64,000 bases of DNA from Chitinophagaceae bacterium UBA7600 (GCA_002478885.1 DLKC01000052.1:47548-111547), one strand, 5' to 3'; positions 17,526 through 26,644 are shown, counted from the first letter of the stretch. Notes: generated by a model from the letters alone, not told the origin. Numbers and translations are program-made.

Positions 17526-18875
17526 ATGAGAAAGATTTTTTCCCTCATCGTTATTTTAATTGCCCTTTCCATTATTGGCATTTTTGTTATCCAGTTCCAG
17601 TGGGTGTCTAACCTTTTGGTGGTGCAGGGTGAGCGGTTTTTGTACAAGGTTGAGAAAGCCAGCCTTTCAGTCTCGGAAGATCTTTCGAAACAGTCTGGCC
17701 CCGGCAGAATTTTTCATATGCCTAAAAAGCGCGACCTTAATCTTGCCCCCGACAACCTGTTTTTCGGCATTACCAAAATGCCTACGATCGCCGAACGTTT
17801 CAGTGGGCAGGAAATCTACGACAAGCTGCGCGGGTCTTTCGACAGGGAAGACTTAACCGGTTTTCATTTCGAATATGCCATTACCGCCAATGAATCTGAC
17901 TATAGCACGATTGAATTGAAGTCGCCCGGTTTTTTTACCGAGTCGCTTGATACAGTACACAACAAGCGGGTTTATATACCCATTACCCCTGAGACGGGCT
18001 CTGATTATGAAGGCCTCCTTGCTTATGAACATCTTATTGTAATTGTTCCTGATTTTAAAACGCAGATATGGGAATCCATCACCTGGATAATTGTCGGGGC
18101 TGTTATCTTTAACCTTATCGTTATCGCTGCGTTTTATCTTGCCGTCAAGACTATCGTAAACCAGCGAAAACTGAATGCGATCAAAAGCGACTTCATCAAT
18201 AACATGACGCATGAGTTGAAGACTCCGCTTGCCACCATATCGCTTGCAACAGACGCGCTTAAAAATGAAAAGGTGTTGGCCGACCGCGAAAAGCTGCAGT
18301 ATTTCAGCGGCATCATTAAAGAGGAGAACAAGCGCATGAGCAAACACGTGGAAACGATCCTGCAGGCCGGGCTTATGGACAGGCAGGATATTCGCATGAC
18401 CATGAAGGCTATTCAAATGCATGAGCTCCTGCGTAAGGTGCAAGCGAATTTCAACCTGCAGCTGCAAGAAAAAGAAGCCACGGCAACGCTAATGCTGAAT
18501 GCAAAGACCGACCTGGTAGAAGCAGATGAATCGCACATCACCAATCTTATCTCGAACCTTTTTGATAACAGCATTAAATACTCTAAAGAAAAAGAGCCGC
18601 TGCAACTAAAGGTCACCACGCATTCTACCCAAAAGTTTTTTGTTATGCAGTTTGAAGACAACGGCATTGGCATGAATAAGGAAACGGTGAAGCGCATCTT
18701 CGAAAAATTTTACAGGGCGCATACGGGAAATATCCACAATGTAAAGGGCTTCGGACTCGGAATGAGTTATGTAAAAGCCATTGTAGATGCGCACAAAGGC
18801 CGTATAAGGGTTGAAAGTACTCTCGGTAAGGGCAGCATTTTTACTATTGAACTTCCCCTCGAAAATAAATCATAA
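17526..18875 (+). CDS. orphan sensor histidine kinase
   Basis: 449 aa. TM1 is about residues 5-25 and TM2 about 184-206, enclosing a periplasmic sensor region of about 155 residues without a recognised fold. The HisKA box is MTHELKTPLATISL, with His229 as the phosphoacceptor. The ATPase part has the N box (SNLFDNSIKYS), the G1 box (FEDNGIGM) and the G2 box (GFGLGMSYVK). The architecture is like Bacteroides RprX. No response regulator gene lies beside it, so its partner is encoded elsewhere. The ATG is fixed by the hydrophobic N-terminus; the promoter lies directly against it. Confidence 0.92.
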   Translation: MRKIFSLIVILIALSIIGIFVIQFQWVSNLLVVQGERFLYKVEKASLSVSEDLSKQSGPGRIFHMPKKRDLNLAPDNLFFGITKMPTIAERFSGQEIYDKLRGSFDREDLTGFHFEYAITANESDYSTIELKSPGFFTESLDTVHNKRVYIPITPETGSDYEGLLAYEHLIVIVPDFKTQIWESITWIIVGAVIFNLIVIAAFYLAVKTIVNQRKLNAIKSDFINNMTHELKTPLATISLATDALKNEKVLADREKLQYFSGIIKEENKRMSKHVETILQAGLMDRQDIRMTMKAIQMHELLRKVQANFNLQLQEKEATATLMLNAKTDLVEADESHITNLISNLFDNSIKYSKEKEPLQLKVTTHSTQKFFVMQFEDNGIGMNKETVKRIFEKFYRAHTGNIHNVKGFGLGMSYVKAIVDAHKGRIRVESTLGKGSIFTIELPLENKS

Positions 18876-18896
18876 GCACTTATATGAATTGCTGAC

Positions 18897-18945
18897 CCGG
18901 CTTCCGTTTCAATGATGAAGCTTTACTTGCGTCGCACTCTTGTAC
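18897..18945 (+). repeat. CCGG-28 element, single arm, class 1
   Basis: CCGG at 18897 and the core at 18926-18945 (CTTGCGTCGCACTCTTGTAC) are 29 bp apart. It lies between the convergent kinase and queA genes. Confidence 0.85.
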
Positions 18946-18967
18946 ATGGAATTCTTTGTGCAGCAGT

Positions 18968-20200
18968 TTACACTTTAGCCGGGAAGAGCAAACACCCATC
19001 ACCATAGCTCAGGAAACGAAAATTGTGCTCTAAGGCATAATCATATATTTTTCTCCAGTCATTGCCGGCAATAGCCGCAACAAGCAGCAGTAAAGTTGAA
19101 TTGGGTTGATGAAAGTTTGTTACCAATGCCCTGGCAATCCTTAACGTATAACCCGGTGCAATGATCACCTGCGTTTTTGTAATGAGCCTTTCAAGTCCAT
19201 GATGTTCCATCCAGCAGGTCAATGCGTGCAGCGCCTGTTCAACTGTTATTGCCGCATCATTAAGTTCATAAGGTTCCCATTGCTGCAATTGCAGATCGTT
19301 GCTGGTTATTTCGGGTTGTAAAATGATTTTTACGCCCAGCCAGTACAGGCTCTCGATTGTTCTTAAGGAAGTGGTGCCGACCGCTACAATATCGTTGCCG
19401 AGGTTAGCGGCAATATTTTCGACCACTGTTCTTTTCACGTCAATGAATTCAGCATGCATTTCATGGTGTTCAATGATTTCCGTCTTTACGGGTTTGAATG
19501 TTCCGGCGCCTACGTGCAACGTAACAAAGTCGTGTTGAATATTCTTTGCGGTGAGGGTGCTGAAAATATGCCCGGTGAAATGTAAGCCTGCTGTTGGTGC
19601 AGCCACCGAACCATCCTGCAGGGCATAGATTGTCTGGTATCTTTCTTTGTCTTTTTCATCTGCACTGCGGTTCAGGTAAGGCGGCAGCGGCACAGCGCCA
19701 ACTGCGTGTAATACCTCCGCAAAACTAAGTCGTTCGCTGTTCCAGCTGAATTCGATCAAAAAATAGCTTTGCTCTTGCTTAAGCTTTTTTGCCTGTAACT
19801 GCACTTCTGTTCCTGCGAAAAAAAATATGCAGACCAATATTTCTTCTTTCCATTTTTTTGCAGCACCGACCAGGCATTTCCATTCAACGCAATTTTTTTG
19901 CTGCATCGCGGTGGAAATGTCTGCATAGTTGTCAGCTGGTTCGAGGCAAAACAATTCTATCGTGCTCCCGGTTGGTTTTTTAAAGATTAGTCTCGCTTCA
20001 ACTACTTTACTGTCGTTAAAGATCAGTAACGATCCCGGCTTAAAATAATGGCTGATGTTTTTGTAGACTGTTTCTTCTATTGTTTTATCATGGTATACCA
20101 GCAGTTTGCCCGCATCGCGTTCTGCAAGCGGGTATACGGCAATTTTTTCCTGTGGGAGTTGATATGTAAAATTGCTGATGAGTAGTTTTTTTGGATGCAT
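18968..20200 (-). CDS. queA: S-adenosylmethionine:tRNA ribosyltransferase-isomerase
   Basis: 410 aa; somewhat longer than the approximately 350 aa of the E. coli enzyme. QueA transfers the ribosyl part of SAM to 7-aminomethyl-7-deazaguanine in tRNA to make epoxyqueuosine. Family motifs seen: FNYQLPQEKIAVYPLAERDAGKL-like start (FTYQLPQEKIAVYP, residues 11-24), LLIFNDSKVVEARL, YQTIYALQDGSVAAPTAGLHFT (the most conserved stretch), LHVGAGTFKPVKTE, VGTTSLRTIES and the C-terminal FHQPNSTLLLLVAA. It is cytosolic. It starts 12 bp downstream of the DUF3052 gene and is probably co-transcribed with it. Confidence 0.96.
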   Translation of the reverse strand: MHPKKLLISNFTYQLPQEKIAVYPLAERDAGKLLVYHDKTIEETVYKNISHYFKPGSLLIFNDSKVVEARLIFKKPTGSTIELFCLEPADNYADISTAMQQKNCVEWKCLVGAAKKWKEEILVCIFFFAGTEVQLQAKKLKQEQSYFLIEFSWNSERLSFAEVLHAVGAVPLPPYLNRSADEKDKERYQTIYALQDGSVAAPTAGLHFTGHIFSTLTAKNIQHDFVTLHVGAGTFKPVKTEIIEHHEMHAEFIDVKRTVVENIAANLGNDIVAVGTTSLRTIESLYWLGVKIILQPEITSNDLQLQQWEPYELNDAAITVEQALHALTCWMEHHGLERLITKTQVIIAPGYTLRIARALVTNFHQPNSTLLLLVAAIAGNDWRKIYDYALEHNFRFLSYGDGCLLFPAKV

Positions 20201-20212
20201 AGATTTTAGCGC

Positions 20213-20620
20213 TCAGATGTTTCTGGTTCCTGTTTTTCTTTTTACAATTTTTAGCCCGCTCCAGATATCGGAAACTGCGCATACTTTTACGTCGACCCAA
20301 CCTTTTGGTAAGACGATGCTCCTGATCTTGTCTTCAGTAATATCTGTCTTTATCCCCGACGCTTTCTTATACCACGAGATCCAAATAATCAATCCTTCTT
20401 TTGCCAGGGCGATGGCTCGTAAAAAATGGTCTTCCAGTTCTTTTTGGGAGCCGGCAAAAATATGGATCAAGTCTGCTTCGCGCCCATTTTTTACCAGTTG
20501 TTTTGAAATGTCTGCATCAAGGAGAGACATGTAGTCGGCGGGGATATTTACCACGAGCACTTTCAACGCATCGCTGATGCCCAGTTTCTTTTTTAGCGGA
20601 GTGAGAGAATATCCAGCCAT
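20213..20620 (-). CDS. DUF3052-type protein
   Basis: 135 aa, no signal peptide or TM. The N-terminus (MAGYSLTPLKKKLGISD) and the repeated short pattern ADLIHIFAGSQKELEDHF / GLIIWISWYKKASGIKTDITED match the DUF3052 family of small alpha/beta proteins. The C-terminus, LPKGWVDVKVCAVSDIWSGLKIVKRK, is also typical. Function is unknown. It is the first gene of a two-gene unit with queA. The gene is divergent from mraZ, with a 222-bp shared regulatory gap. Confidence 0.8.
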   Translation of the reverse strand: MAGYSLTPLKKKLGISDALKVLVVNIPADYMSLLDADISKQLVKNGREADLIHIFAGSQKELEDHFLRAIALAKEGLIIWISWYKKASGIKTDITEDKIRSIVLPKGWVDVKVCAVSDIWSGLKIVKRKTGTRNI

Positions 20621-20645
20621 ACAATTGATTTAAATAATTCACATC

Positions 20646-20665
20646 GTATTCACAGCTTATCCACA
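20646..20665. promoter_or_regulatory. two DnaA-box-like sites
   Basis: TTATCCACA at 20657-20665 is a perfect E. coli-type DnaA box. It is preceded by GTATTCACA (20646-20654), one base off a second box. They lie in the divergent gap upstream of mraZ. Whether DnaA binds here is not known; two sites can occur by chance. Confidence 0.3.
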
Positions 20666-20773
20666 GTGCCTGGGCTTACATACACATCCGACGCCAGCCC
20701 TATATAGCTGAAACTCTTTACTGCAAAGGGTTTCGGCTTGTTTTTTAATGGGGAAAAATTACAAAATAAAAAT

Positions 20774-20806
20774 TTTGCCATCTTAGTGGGAAAAAGTGTT
20801 ATTTTG
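20774..20806 (+). promoter_or_regulatory. dcw cluster promoter
   Basis: TTTG at 20774-20777 (-33) and TATTTTG at 20800-20806 (-7 box with one base missing) are 22 bp apart. The -7 part overlaps the MraZ boxes. It lies 37 bp before the mraZ ATG, and no other promoter of this quality precedes the cluster. Confidence 0.5.
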
Positions 20807-20821
20807 TGTTTATAAATGGGA
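20786..20821 (+). promoter_or_regulatory. MraZ operator, four boxes at 10-bp steps
   Basis: GTGGGA (20786), GTGTTA (20796), GTGTTT (20806) and ATGGGA (20816) stand exactly 10 bp apart, one helical turn. MraZ in other bacteria binds direct repeats of the form GTGGG or TGGG-N at a 10-bp period upstream of its own gene and represses the cluster. The outer two boxes match that consensus closely and the inner two partly. A further TGGGGA is at 20749. Confidence 0.65.
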
Positions 20822-20842
20822 AAATTAATTAAATCATTGTAA

Positions 20843-21289
20843 ATGACTGGTTTTCTGGGTGAATATGAAGCAACGGTCGACGCCAAAGGTCGTTTTCTTC
20901 TTCCGGGCAATCTTAAAAAGCAATTGCCTGAAGGAGAAAGCCGCTTCGTGATAAGCCGTGGCTTTGAAAAGTGCCTCAACTTATACCCAATAAAAAACTG
21001 GGAAATAATGATGGAGAGAATAGGCAAACTCAATGATTTTGATCCCAAAGTACGGCAATTTAAGCTCCTGTTTCTCGGAGGCGCAACCGAAGTGGAACTG
21101 GATAGTGCTGGAAGAATGCTGCTGCCGCCTTCATTGAAGGAGCACGCAGGCTTGAATAAAGACATCGTACTTGCTTCGAACGTTGACAAAATAAATATAT
21201 GGGACGCAGTTAAGTACAAACAGTTCTTTGAAGAATTTTCATCAGACGCCTTTAGTAGCCTTGCCCAGGAAGTGATGGGCGTTGTTTAA
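20843..21289 (+). CDS. mraZ: transcriptional regulator MraZ
   Basis: 148 aa, normal length. Two SpoVT/AbrB-type MraZ half domains are present: MTGFLGEYEATVDAKGRFLLPGNLKK (1-26) and LFLGGATEVELDSAGRMLLPPSLKEHAGL (about 75-103), each with the DxxGR signature. It forms a ring and binds direct repeats in its own promoter; the four 10-bp-spaced boxes just upstream fit this. It is the first gene of the dcw cluster, 54 bp before rsmH. Confidence 0.97.
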   Translation: MTGFLGEYEATVDAKGRFLLPGNLKKQLPEGESRFVISRGFEKCLNLYPIKNWEIMMERIGKLNDFDPKVRQFKLLFLGGATEVELDSAGRMLLPPSLKEHAGLNKDIVLASNVDKINIWDAVKYKQFFEEFSSDAFSSLAQEVMGVV

Positions 21290-21343
21290 CTGAATGGAAA
21301 ACGGAAGGGTTATTACGGGTTTTCAAAAGTATCGTTTTCATTT

Positions 21344-22249
21344 ATGCAACAACAGTACCACATACCTGTGCTTTATAAGGAATGCCTTGATGCGCTGAAC
21401 ATTAAACCGGCAGGGGTATATGTTGATTGCACTTTCGGTGGCGGTGGTCACAGCCGCGGCATTCTCGAACGCCTCGGTGAATCGGGAAGGCTAGTTGCCT
21501 TTGACCAGGATGCCGATGCCCGTCAGAATATACCCAATGATCCGCGGATAATTTTTGTTCCGCAAAATTTCCGGTACCTGCACCGATTTTTACGGCTTCA
21601 TAAATTCCCGCAGGTAGACGGCCTGCTTGCCGATCTTGGTGTAAGCAGTCACCAATTTAATGTGGGCGATCGTGGCTTTTCCACCAGATTCGATGGCCCC
21701 CTTGACATGCGTATGAACCAGGAGCAGGAGCTAACGGCATATTCTGTTTTACTTAACAGCACAGAAACACAACTGCATAAATTATTTGAGCAATACGGCG
21801 AAGTAACCAATTCAAAAACACTGGCACGGCATATTGTACAGCACAGAAAAAACTCCTCATTTAAAACCATTGCAGAATTCACGGCCCTGCTGCAGCCTGT
21901 AATAAAAGGCAATCCAAACAAATACCTGGCGCAGGTTTTCCAGGCATTGCGAATTCATGTGAATGACGAAATGGGCGCCTTGAAAGAAATGCTTGAACAA
22001 ATTCCATCATCATTAAAAGCAGGCGGCAGAGCAGCTATCATCACATTTCATTCCCTGGAAGACAGGCTCGTAAAAAACTTTTTCAGGCAAGGCACATTTG
22101 AAGAAGCGCCGGACAATCCTTTTGTTCAGCAGGCCAGGCAAAGCGAACTGGCCGTGATCACGAAAAAGCCGGTGTTGCCGGCCGATGAAGAAACAAAACG
22201 AAACCCGCGTTCAAGAAGCGCCAAACTGCGTGTGGCGGAGAAAATTTAG
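21344..22249 (+). CDS. rsmH: 16S rRNA (cytosine(1402)-N4)-methyltransferase
   Basis: 301 aa. RsmH (MraW) methylates N4 of C1402 in the 16S rRNA decoding centre with SAM. Motifs seen: HIPVLYKECLDAL (N-terminus), YVDCTFGGGGHSRGIL (SAM-binding loop), VDGLLADLGVSSHQ, DRGFSTRFDGPLDMRMN, FQALRIHVNDEMGAL and IITFHSLEDRLVKNFF near the C-terminus. It is cytosolic. It is the second gene of the dcw cluster; the following gap to ftsL holds a repeat element. Confidence 0.97.
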   Translation: MQQQYHIPVLYKECLDALNIKPAGVYVDCTFGGGGHSRGILERLGESGRLVAFDQDADARQNIPNDPRIIFVPQNFRYLHRFLRLHKFPQVDGLLADLGVSSHQFNVGDRGFSTRFDGPLDMRMNQEQELTAYSVLLNSTETQLHKLFEQYGEVTNSKTLARHIVQHRKNSSFKTIAEFTALLQPVIKGNPNKYLAQVFQALRIHVNDEMGALKEMLEQIPSSLKAGGRAAIITFHSLEDRLVKNFFRQGTFEEAPDNPFVQQARQSELAVITKKPVLPADEETKRNPRSRSAKLRVAEKI

Positions 22250-22273
22250 CAGTAGCCTTGAATTATTATGGGC

Positions 22274-22455
22274 CCGGCATCAGTTTAATAACCAGGCTTC
22301 GTTGCGTCGCACATTTCAGCTCCTGAACCCAATATCTGCCGAAAGGCATTTACGCAAAGTACGAATTGCCGAGTGCACCTGATTTATTGACGCCATGGAA
22401 GTGAAACGGTGAACCGAGCGTGGCAACAGGCGATGCCATAACAACAAAAGCTTGG
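22274..22455. repeat. CCGG-28 element, two-armed, divergent right core
   Basis: The left arm has CCGG at 22274 and a class 1 core at 22301 (GTTGCGTCGCAC, then decayed). The right arm ends in GCAAC at 22427 with a different core (GTTGCCACGCTCGG on minus), and a TTGG box ends at 22455, 28 bp on. The right arm's GCAACAGGCGATGCCATAA resembles the arm at 39371. It fills the 243-bp gap between rsmH and ftsL. Confidence 0.65.
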
Positions 22456-22492
22456 CACCAAAAAAATATTGCAGGCAAACAGGCTACAAGAA

Positions 22493-22819
22493 ATGGAACA
22501 ACAAAAAACGCAACATAAGAAACAACGAACGGTACTACAAAAAATGGTCAGCTATAAGTGGATCATTCAAAAGCTTCCTTTCATTCTGTTTCTCGCCCTG
22601 CTGGCGGTGCTGTATATAGCAAACGGGCATTGGGCAGATAATACGATAAGAGATATTAATAAAACAGCCAAGGAAGTTAAGGACTTACAGTATGAATATA
22701 AAAGTTTGAAGAGTGAGGAAATGTTTAAGAGCAGGGAATCGCAGATAACGGAAGCTGCTGCACCCCTGGGTTTAAAAATCCCGGTTGATAAACCCATAGA
22801 GCTTAAGGCTGAAAAGTGA
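22493..22819 (+). CDS. ftsL: FtsL-like division protein
   Basis: 108 aa from the ATG at 22493; a TTG 24 bp upstream is in frame but falls outside the likely start. The layout is that of FtsL: a basic cytosolic N-terminus rich in Gln and Lys (1-35), one TM (about 37-55, LPFILFLALLAVLYIA), then a periplasmic coiled-coil (about 60-90, DINKTAKEVKDLQYEYKSLKSEEM). It is known to bind FtsQ/FtsB-type partners and activate FtsWI. Sequence identity in this family is low, so the call rests on layout and place between rsmH and ftsI. Confidence 0.8.
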   Translation: MEQQKTQHKKQRTVLQKMVSYKWIIQKLPFILFLALLAVLYIANGHWADNTIRDINKTAKEVKDLQYEYKSLKSEEMFKSRESQITEAAAPLGLKIPVDKPIELKAEK

Positions 22820-22905
22820 TAGCCGCCAGCAATCCAGGTCAATGAAAAACCAGATACAATAGCCTTTGAACAACTCATCGCGAGGTTGCTAACCTCAACT
22901 TATTT

Positions 22906-25026
22906 ATGGAAATAAAACGCGACATATTATGGAGAGTATACCTGTCTTACATAGCGGTTGCAATCGTATGTGTCGCCATTATTTCCAGGGCATTTTATAT
23001 TCAGCAGGTGCAGGGTGATATGTGGCGGAAAATGAGCGACAGTTTGCATGTGAAAATCCAGGACGTTGCCGCAGACCGCGGAACCATTTACAGTGCAGAC
23101 GGGCAGATGCTCAGCACAAGTGTTCCGCAGTTTGATGTTTTCGTGGATTTCGCTGCCGACGGGCTTCGTGAAAATAATGGAAAACTATTTCACGACAATC
23201 TTGATTCCCTTAGCTACAGCCTGGCTGAATTGTTTGGCGATAAATCAGAAGGCGAGTATAAAAAGATACTCAGGGATGGCTACAAAAGCAAAGACAGGTA
23301 CTTCCTGTTAAAACGAAAAGTTGGTTACGAAGATTATAAACAGTTAATGCATTTTCCGCTGGTTCGGTTGGGCAAGAACAAAAGTGGTTTTATTGCGGTA
23401 AATCACAGCATAAGATTAAACCCCTACCAGATGCTTGCATATAGGACGATCGGGCTCGACAGGGAAAACGCACAAAAAGTGGGTTTGGAACAGTCCTATG
23501 ATTCAGTGTTGCAGGGAACAGAGGGCAAGCGGCTGGTGCGGCTTATTGCAGGTGGTGTTGCAGTGCCTGTGGAAGATGATAACCGGGTAGAGCCGCAGAA
23601 TGGAGATGATATCATTACAACGCTTGACACACGCATACAGGAAATATCAGAAAACGCTTTGCAGAAAATGCTCGACCAAAGCGAATGTGTTTATGGCACC
23701 TGTGTAGTAATGGAAACTGCCACGGGAAAAATAAAAGCCATTGCCAACCTTGGTGAGAAACCAGGCGGCGGTGGTTTTCGCGAAGATTATAATTACGCAT
23801 TAAGGAGCACAGAGCCCGGATCAACCATTAAACTGGTATCACTGCTTGCTGTGTTGAGCGAGGGTAAAACTTCGGTGAACGACCTAGTTGATGTTGGCTC
23901 AAAAGGGTATGATATGGTTGGCGGAGTGAGGAATGTAAACGATGCCGAACGCGCACCAAAACCTATACTTACAGTAAAAGAATGTTTTGCTCACAGCTCC
24001 AATGTTGGAATGGGCAAACTGGTTTATAACAGTTTTGCAAGCGACCCTCAAAAATATATTCAGTACCTGCACCAATACGGAATGGATAAGCCGTCCGGTA
24101 TAGATCTCAAAGGAGAAGACCGGCCGGCTATTTCCAGCGTAAAGCTGAACCAGGGTGGTATGAGTAACTTAATAACAATGGGTTTTGGTTATGCATTGAG
24201 GGTTACGCCTATGCAAACATTAACGCTTTATAATGCCATTGCTAACAATGGCAAAATGGTAAAGCCTTATCTCGTTGACAAAATTGTGAATGATGGTGTT
24301 TTAATCAAACAGTTTGAACCGACAGTTATCAATCCCCAAATCTGCAAACCTGAAATTGTGAAGGCGGCGCAGGATTGTATGCTTGCGGTAACAACCGAAG
24401 GTACCGCAATAAAAGTGTTCAAAGATTCGCGTTACCCGGTGGCTGGCAAAACAGGTACAGCCCATGTGGCTGATGGAAAGTTTGGCTACGACGATGGTGT
24501 TTACCAGGCTTCCTTTGTGGGTTATTTCCCGGCCAACAAACCACAGTATACCTGCATCGTTGTGGTAAAAACAAAACCGTATGCGGCCGTGCATTTTGGT
24601 GGCCAGCTTGCTGCACCGGTGTTTAAAGAGATCGCCGACAGGTTGTATACACTTTATGTAAACGATAATATGCTTTTTACACAGGCAACAAGAAATGATA
24701 GCATCAATTATTTCTATACCGGTTTCAAACCAGATGTAAAGCAGTTCATGAACGCGGTGAGTGTGCCTTATAAGGATTCGTCGCTGAAAAATGCAGATTG
24801 GATTTCAGTTTCGAAAGGCAGTAACAGCGCAGTTGCCAAAACAGATTCTATTTACAGTAATGCAATGCCGCTGCTTGCCGGGTTAACGCTTAAAGATGCC
24901 GTTTATCTCTGCGAGAATATGGGCTTAAAGGTTTCGGTTAAAGGCAGGGGAAAAGTGGTGGCACAATCGCTTATGGCCGGTCAGCAGGTTAATAAAGGGC
25001 AGGGCGTAAACATTGTGTTGAATTGA
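22906..25026 (+). CDS. ftsI: division transpeptidase FtsI (PBP3) with PASTA domain
   Basis: 706 aa. A septal class B penicillin-binding protein that cross-links peptidoglycan. One N-terminal TM (about 11-30) is followed by the dimerisation domain starting at DRGTIYSADGQMLSTS. The transpeptidase motifs are S306-TIK309 (active-site Ser306), S364-SN366 and K515-TGT518. A C-terminal PASTA domain (about 650-706, LAGLTLKDAVYLCENMGLKV) is normal for Bacteroidota. It lies 86 bp after ftsL in the dcw cluster. Confidence 0.96.
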   Translation: MEIKRDILWRVYLSYIAVAIVCVAIISRAFYIQQVQGDMWRKMSDSLHVKIQDVAADRGTIYSADGQMLSTSVPQFDVFVDFAADGLRENNGKLFHDNLDSLSYSLAELFGDKSEGEYKKILRDGYKSKDRYFLLKRKVGYEDYKQLMHFPLVRLGKNKSGFIAVNHSIRLNPYQMLAYRTIGLDRENAQKVGLEQSYDSVLQGTEGKRLVRLIAGGVAVPVEDDNRVEPQNGDDIITTLDTRIQEISENALQKMLDQSECVYGTCVVMETATGKIKAIANLGEKPGGGGFREDYNYALRSTEPGSTIKLVSLLAVLSEGKTSVNDLVDVGSKGYDMVGGVRNVNDAERAPKPILTVKECFAHSSNVGMGKLVYNSFASDPQKYIQYLHQYGMDKPSGIDLKGEDRPAISSVKLNQGGMSNLITMGFGYALRVTPMQTLTLYNAIANNGKMVKPYLVDKIVNDGVLIKQFEPTVINPQICKPEIVKAAQDCMLAVTTEGTAIKVFKDSRYPVAGKTGTAHVADGKFGYDDGVYQASFVGYFPANKPQYTCIVVVKTKPYAAVHFGGQLAAPVFKEIADRLYTLYVNDNMLFTQATRNDSINYFYTGFKPDVKQFMNAVSVPYKDSSLKNADWISVSKGSNSAVAKTDSIYSNAMPLLAGLTLKDAVYLCENMGLKVSVKGRGKVVAQSLMAGQQVNKGQGVNIVLN

Positions 25027-25035
25027 TTTTTTAAC

Positions 25036-25085
25036 CCGGCGTCATAACCGTTGGCATCGGCTCTTGCGTCGCACACTTGTACAAG
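25036..25085 (+). repeat. CCGG-28 element, arm with fused GTAC centre, class 1
   Basis: CCGG at 25036 and the core at 25063-25082 are 27 bp apart. The core runs directly into AAG, making the palindrome CTTGTACAAG at 25076-25085, as if a second arm started at the same GTAC. The second arm decays after AAGAGGAGCAA. It sits between ftsI and murE. Confidence 0.8.
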
Positions 25086-25149
25086 AGGAGCAATGTTCAG
25101 CAAGGAATTTTATAACATGAATCGAAAAAAATAATAAGTATCAGTACAG

Positions 25150-26613
25150 TTGAAAAAACTAAAGGACATATTATATAAGGTGCGTATCGTATCAGTCAAC
25201 GGAAGTACCGATGCAATCATCAGCGATGTGCAGATCGATTCAAGAAAAATCGGTAAAGGCACCGCGTTTATCGCTATCAAAGGCGAAAAAGCAGACGGAC
25301 ATGAATATATTGATAAAGCCATTGGGTTGGGTGCTTCAGCGATTGTTTGTGAAGTAATGCCTTCCGGATTTCAAGAGGGCATTACTTATATACAAGTGTT
25401 GAATTCGAAGGAAGCTGCAGGTTACATCGCTCATAATTTTTGCGATGAGCCTTCTTTAAAAGTAAAGCTCGTTGGCGTAACAGGTACAAATGGCAAAACA
25501 ACGATTGCCACACTCTTATTCAAGCTGTTTACAAAACTCGGCTATAAGTGCGGGCTGGTGAGCACGGTGCAAAATCAGATTGCAGAAACAATTATTCCGT
25601 CAACACATACCACCCCGGATCCAATCAGCCTGAATGCGCTGATTAGACAAATGGCCGATGCGGGCTGCTCACATGTATTTATGGAGTGCAGCAGTCATGC
25701 CATAGACCAGCACCGTATAGCCGGTTTACATTTTACAGGTGCATTGTTCAGCAACATAACACACGATCATCTCGACTATCACAAAACATTCGATGCTTAC
25801 ATAAAGGCTAAGAAGAAGTTCTTCGATGAACTAGGCAGTGACGCCTTTGCCATCTCCAATCTGGACGACAAACGCGGGACGGTGATGCTGCAGAATACGT
25901 TTGCCAAAAAGTATTACTACAGCTTAAAGAACATGGCCGATTTTAAAGGGAAGATTTTAGAGAATGCACTTACGGGGTTGGTCATGACGGTGAATGATAA
26001 AGAAGTGCATTTCCGTTTGATCGGTGAATTCAACGCCTATAACCTGCTTGCAGTTTACGCTGCAGCAATTAACCTCGGTGAAAAGAGCGACAATGTGCTG
26101 CTCGTTTTAAGTATGCTTACCGGCGCCGAAGGAAGATTTGACTATATCATCAGTAAAGAAAAAATCATTGGCATAATAGACTATGCCCACACGCCTGATG
26201 CATTAGAAAACGTGCTTGTTACTATAAAAAAGCTGCGCAAAGGTTACGAAAGGGTCATTACTGTGGTTGGCTGTGGCGGCGAACGCGATAAAACAAAAAG
26301 ACCTGTGATGGCACAAATTGCCTGTGATTATAGCGACAGGGCAATCTTCACAAGCGATAACCCCAGGAGCGAAGATCCAAACGATATATTAAAAGATATG
26401 GAGGCAGGTTTGAATAGTTCAGGTAAAAGAAAATTTATATCAATCGCTGACAGGAGGGAAGCAATAAAAACAGCGGTAAGTTTTGCCGGTAATGAAGATA
26501 TCATCCTGCTGGCAGGAAAGGGGCACGAAAAATACCAGATCGTTAAGGGTGAATACCTTGATTTTGATGACAAGGCGATCTTAAGAGAGATGTTTGAGTT
26601 AATGGAAAAATAA
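25150..26613 (+). CDS. murE: UDP-MurNAc-L-Ala-D-Glu:meso-diaminopimelate ligase
   Basis: 487 aa. Adds meso-diaminopimelate to the peptidoglycan precursor in the cytosol. The ATP-binding loop is [15 protein letters not shown] (Lys116). The substrate motif D403-NPR406 is that of DAP-adding, not Lys-adding, enzymes. The start is a TTG at 25150: an in-frame stop lies 15 bp upstream and the reading [11 protein letters not shown] fits other Bacteroidota MurE N-termini, so the TTG start is well supported. It follows a repeat element and lies 31 bp before mraY. No murF lies in the cluster. Confidence 0.96.
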   Translation: MKKLKDILYKVRIVSVNGSTDAIISDVQIDSRKIGKGTAFIAIKGEKADGHEYIDKAIGLGASAIVCEVMPSGFQEGITYIQVLNSKEAAGYIAHNFCDEPSLKVKLVGVTGTNGKTTIATLLFKLFTKLGYKCGLVSTVQNQIAETIIPSTHTTPDPISLNALIRQMADAGCSHVFMECSSHAIDQHRIAGLHFTGALFSNITHDHLDYHKTFDAYIKAKKKFFDELGSDAFAISNLDDKRGTVMLQNTFAKKYYYSLKNMADFKGKILENALTGLVMTVNDKEVHFRLIGEFNAYNLLAVYAAAINLGEKSDNVLLVLSMLTGAEGRFDYIISKEKIIGIIDYAHTPDALENVLVTIKKLRKGYERVITVVGCGGERDKTKRPVMAQIACDYSDRAIFTSDNPRSEDPNDILKDMEAGLNSSGKRKFISIADRREAIKTAVSFAGNEDIILLAGKGHEKYQIVKGEYLDFDDKAILREMFELMEK

Positions 26614-26644
26614 ACACCGCCACCAAAAAGCAAGACCAACTTTT

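Noticed and set aside
20621..20842. Replication origin near the DnaA boxes
   Set aside because: Only two boxes, no dnaA or dnaN gene and no A/T-rich unwinding array beyond a normal promoter.
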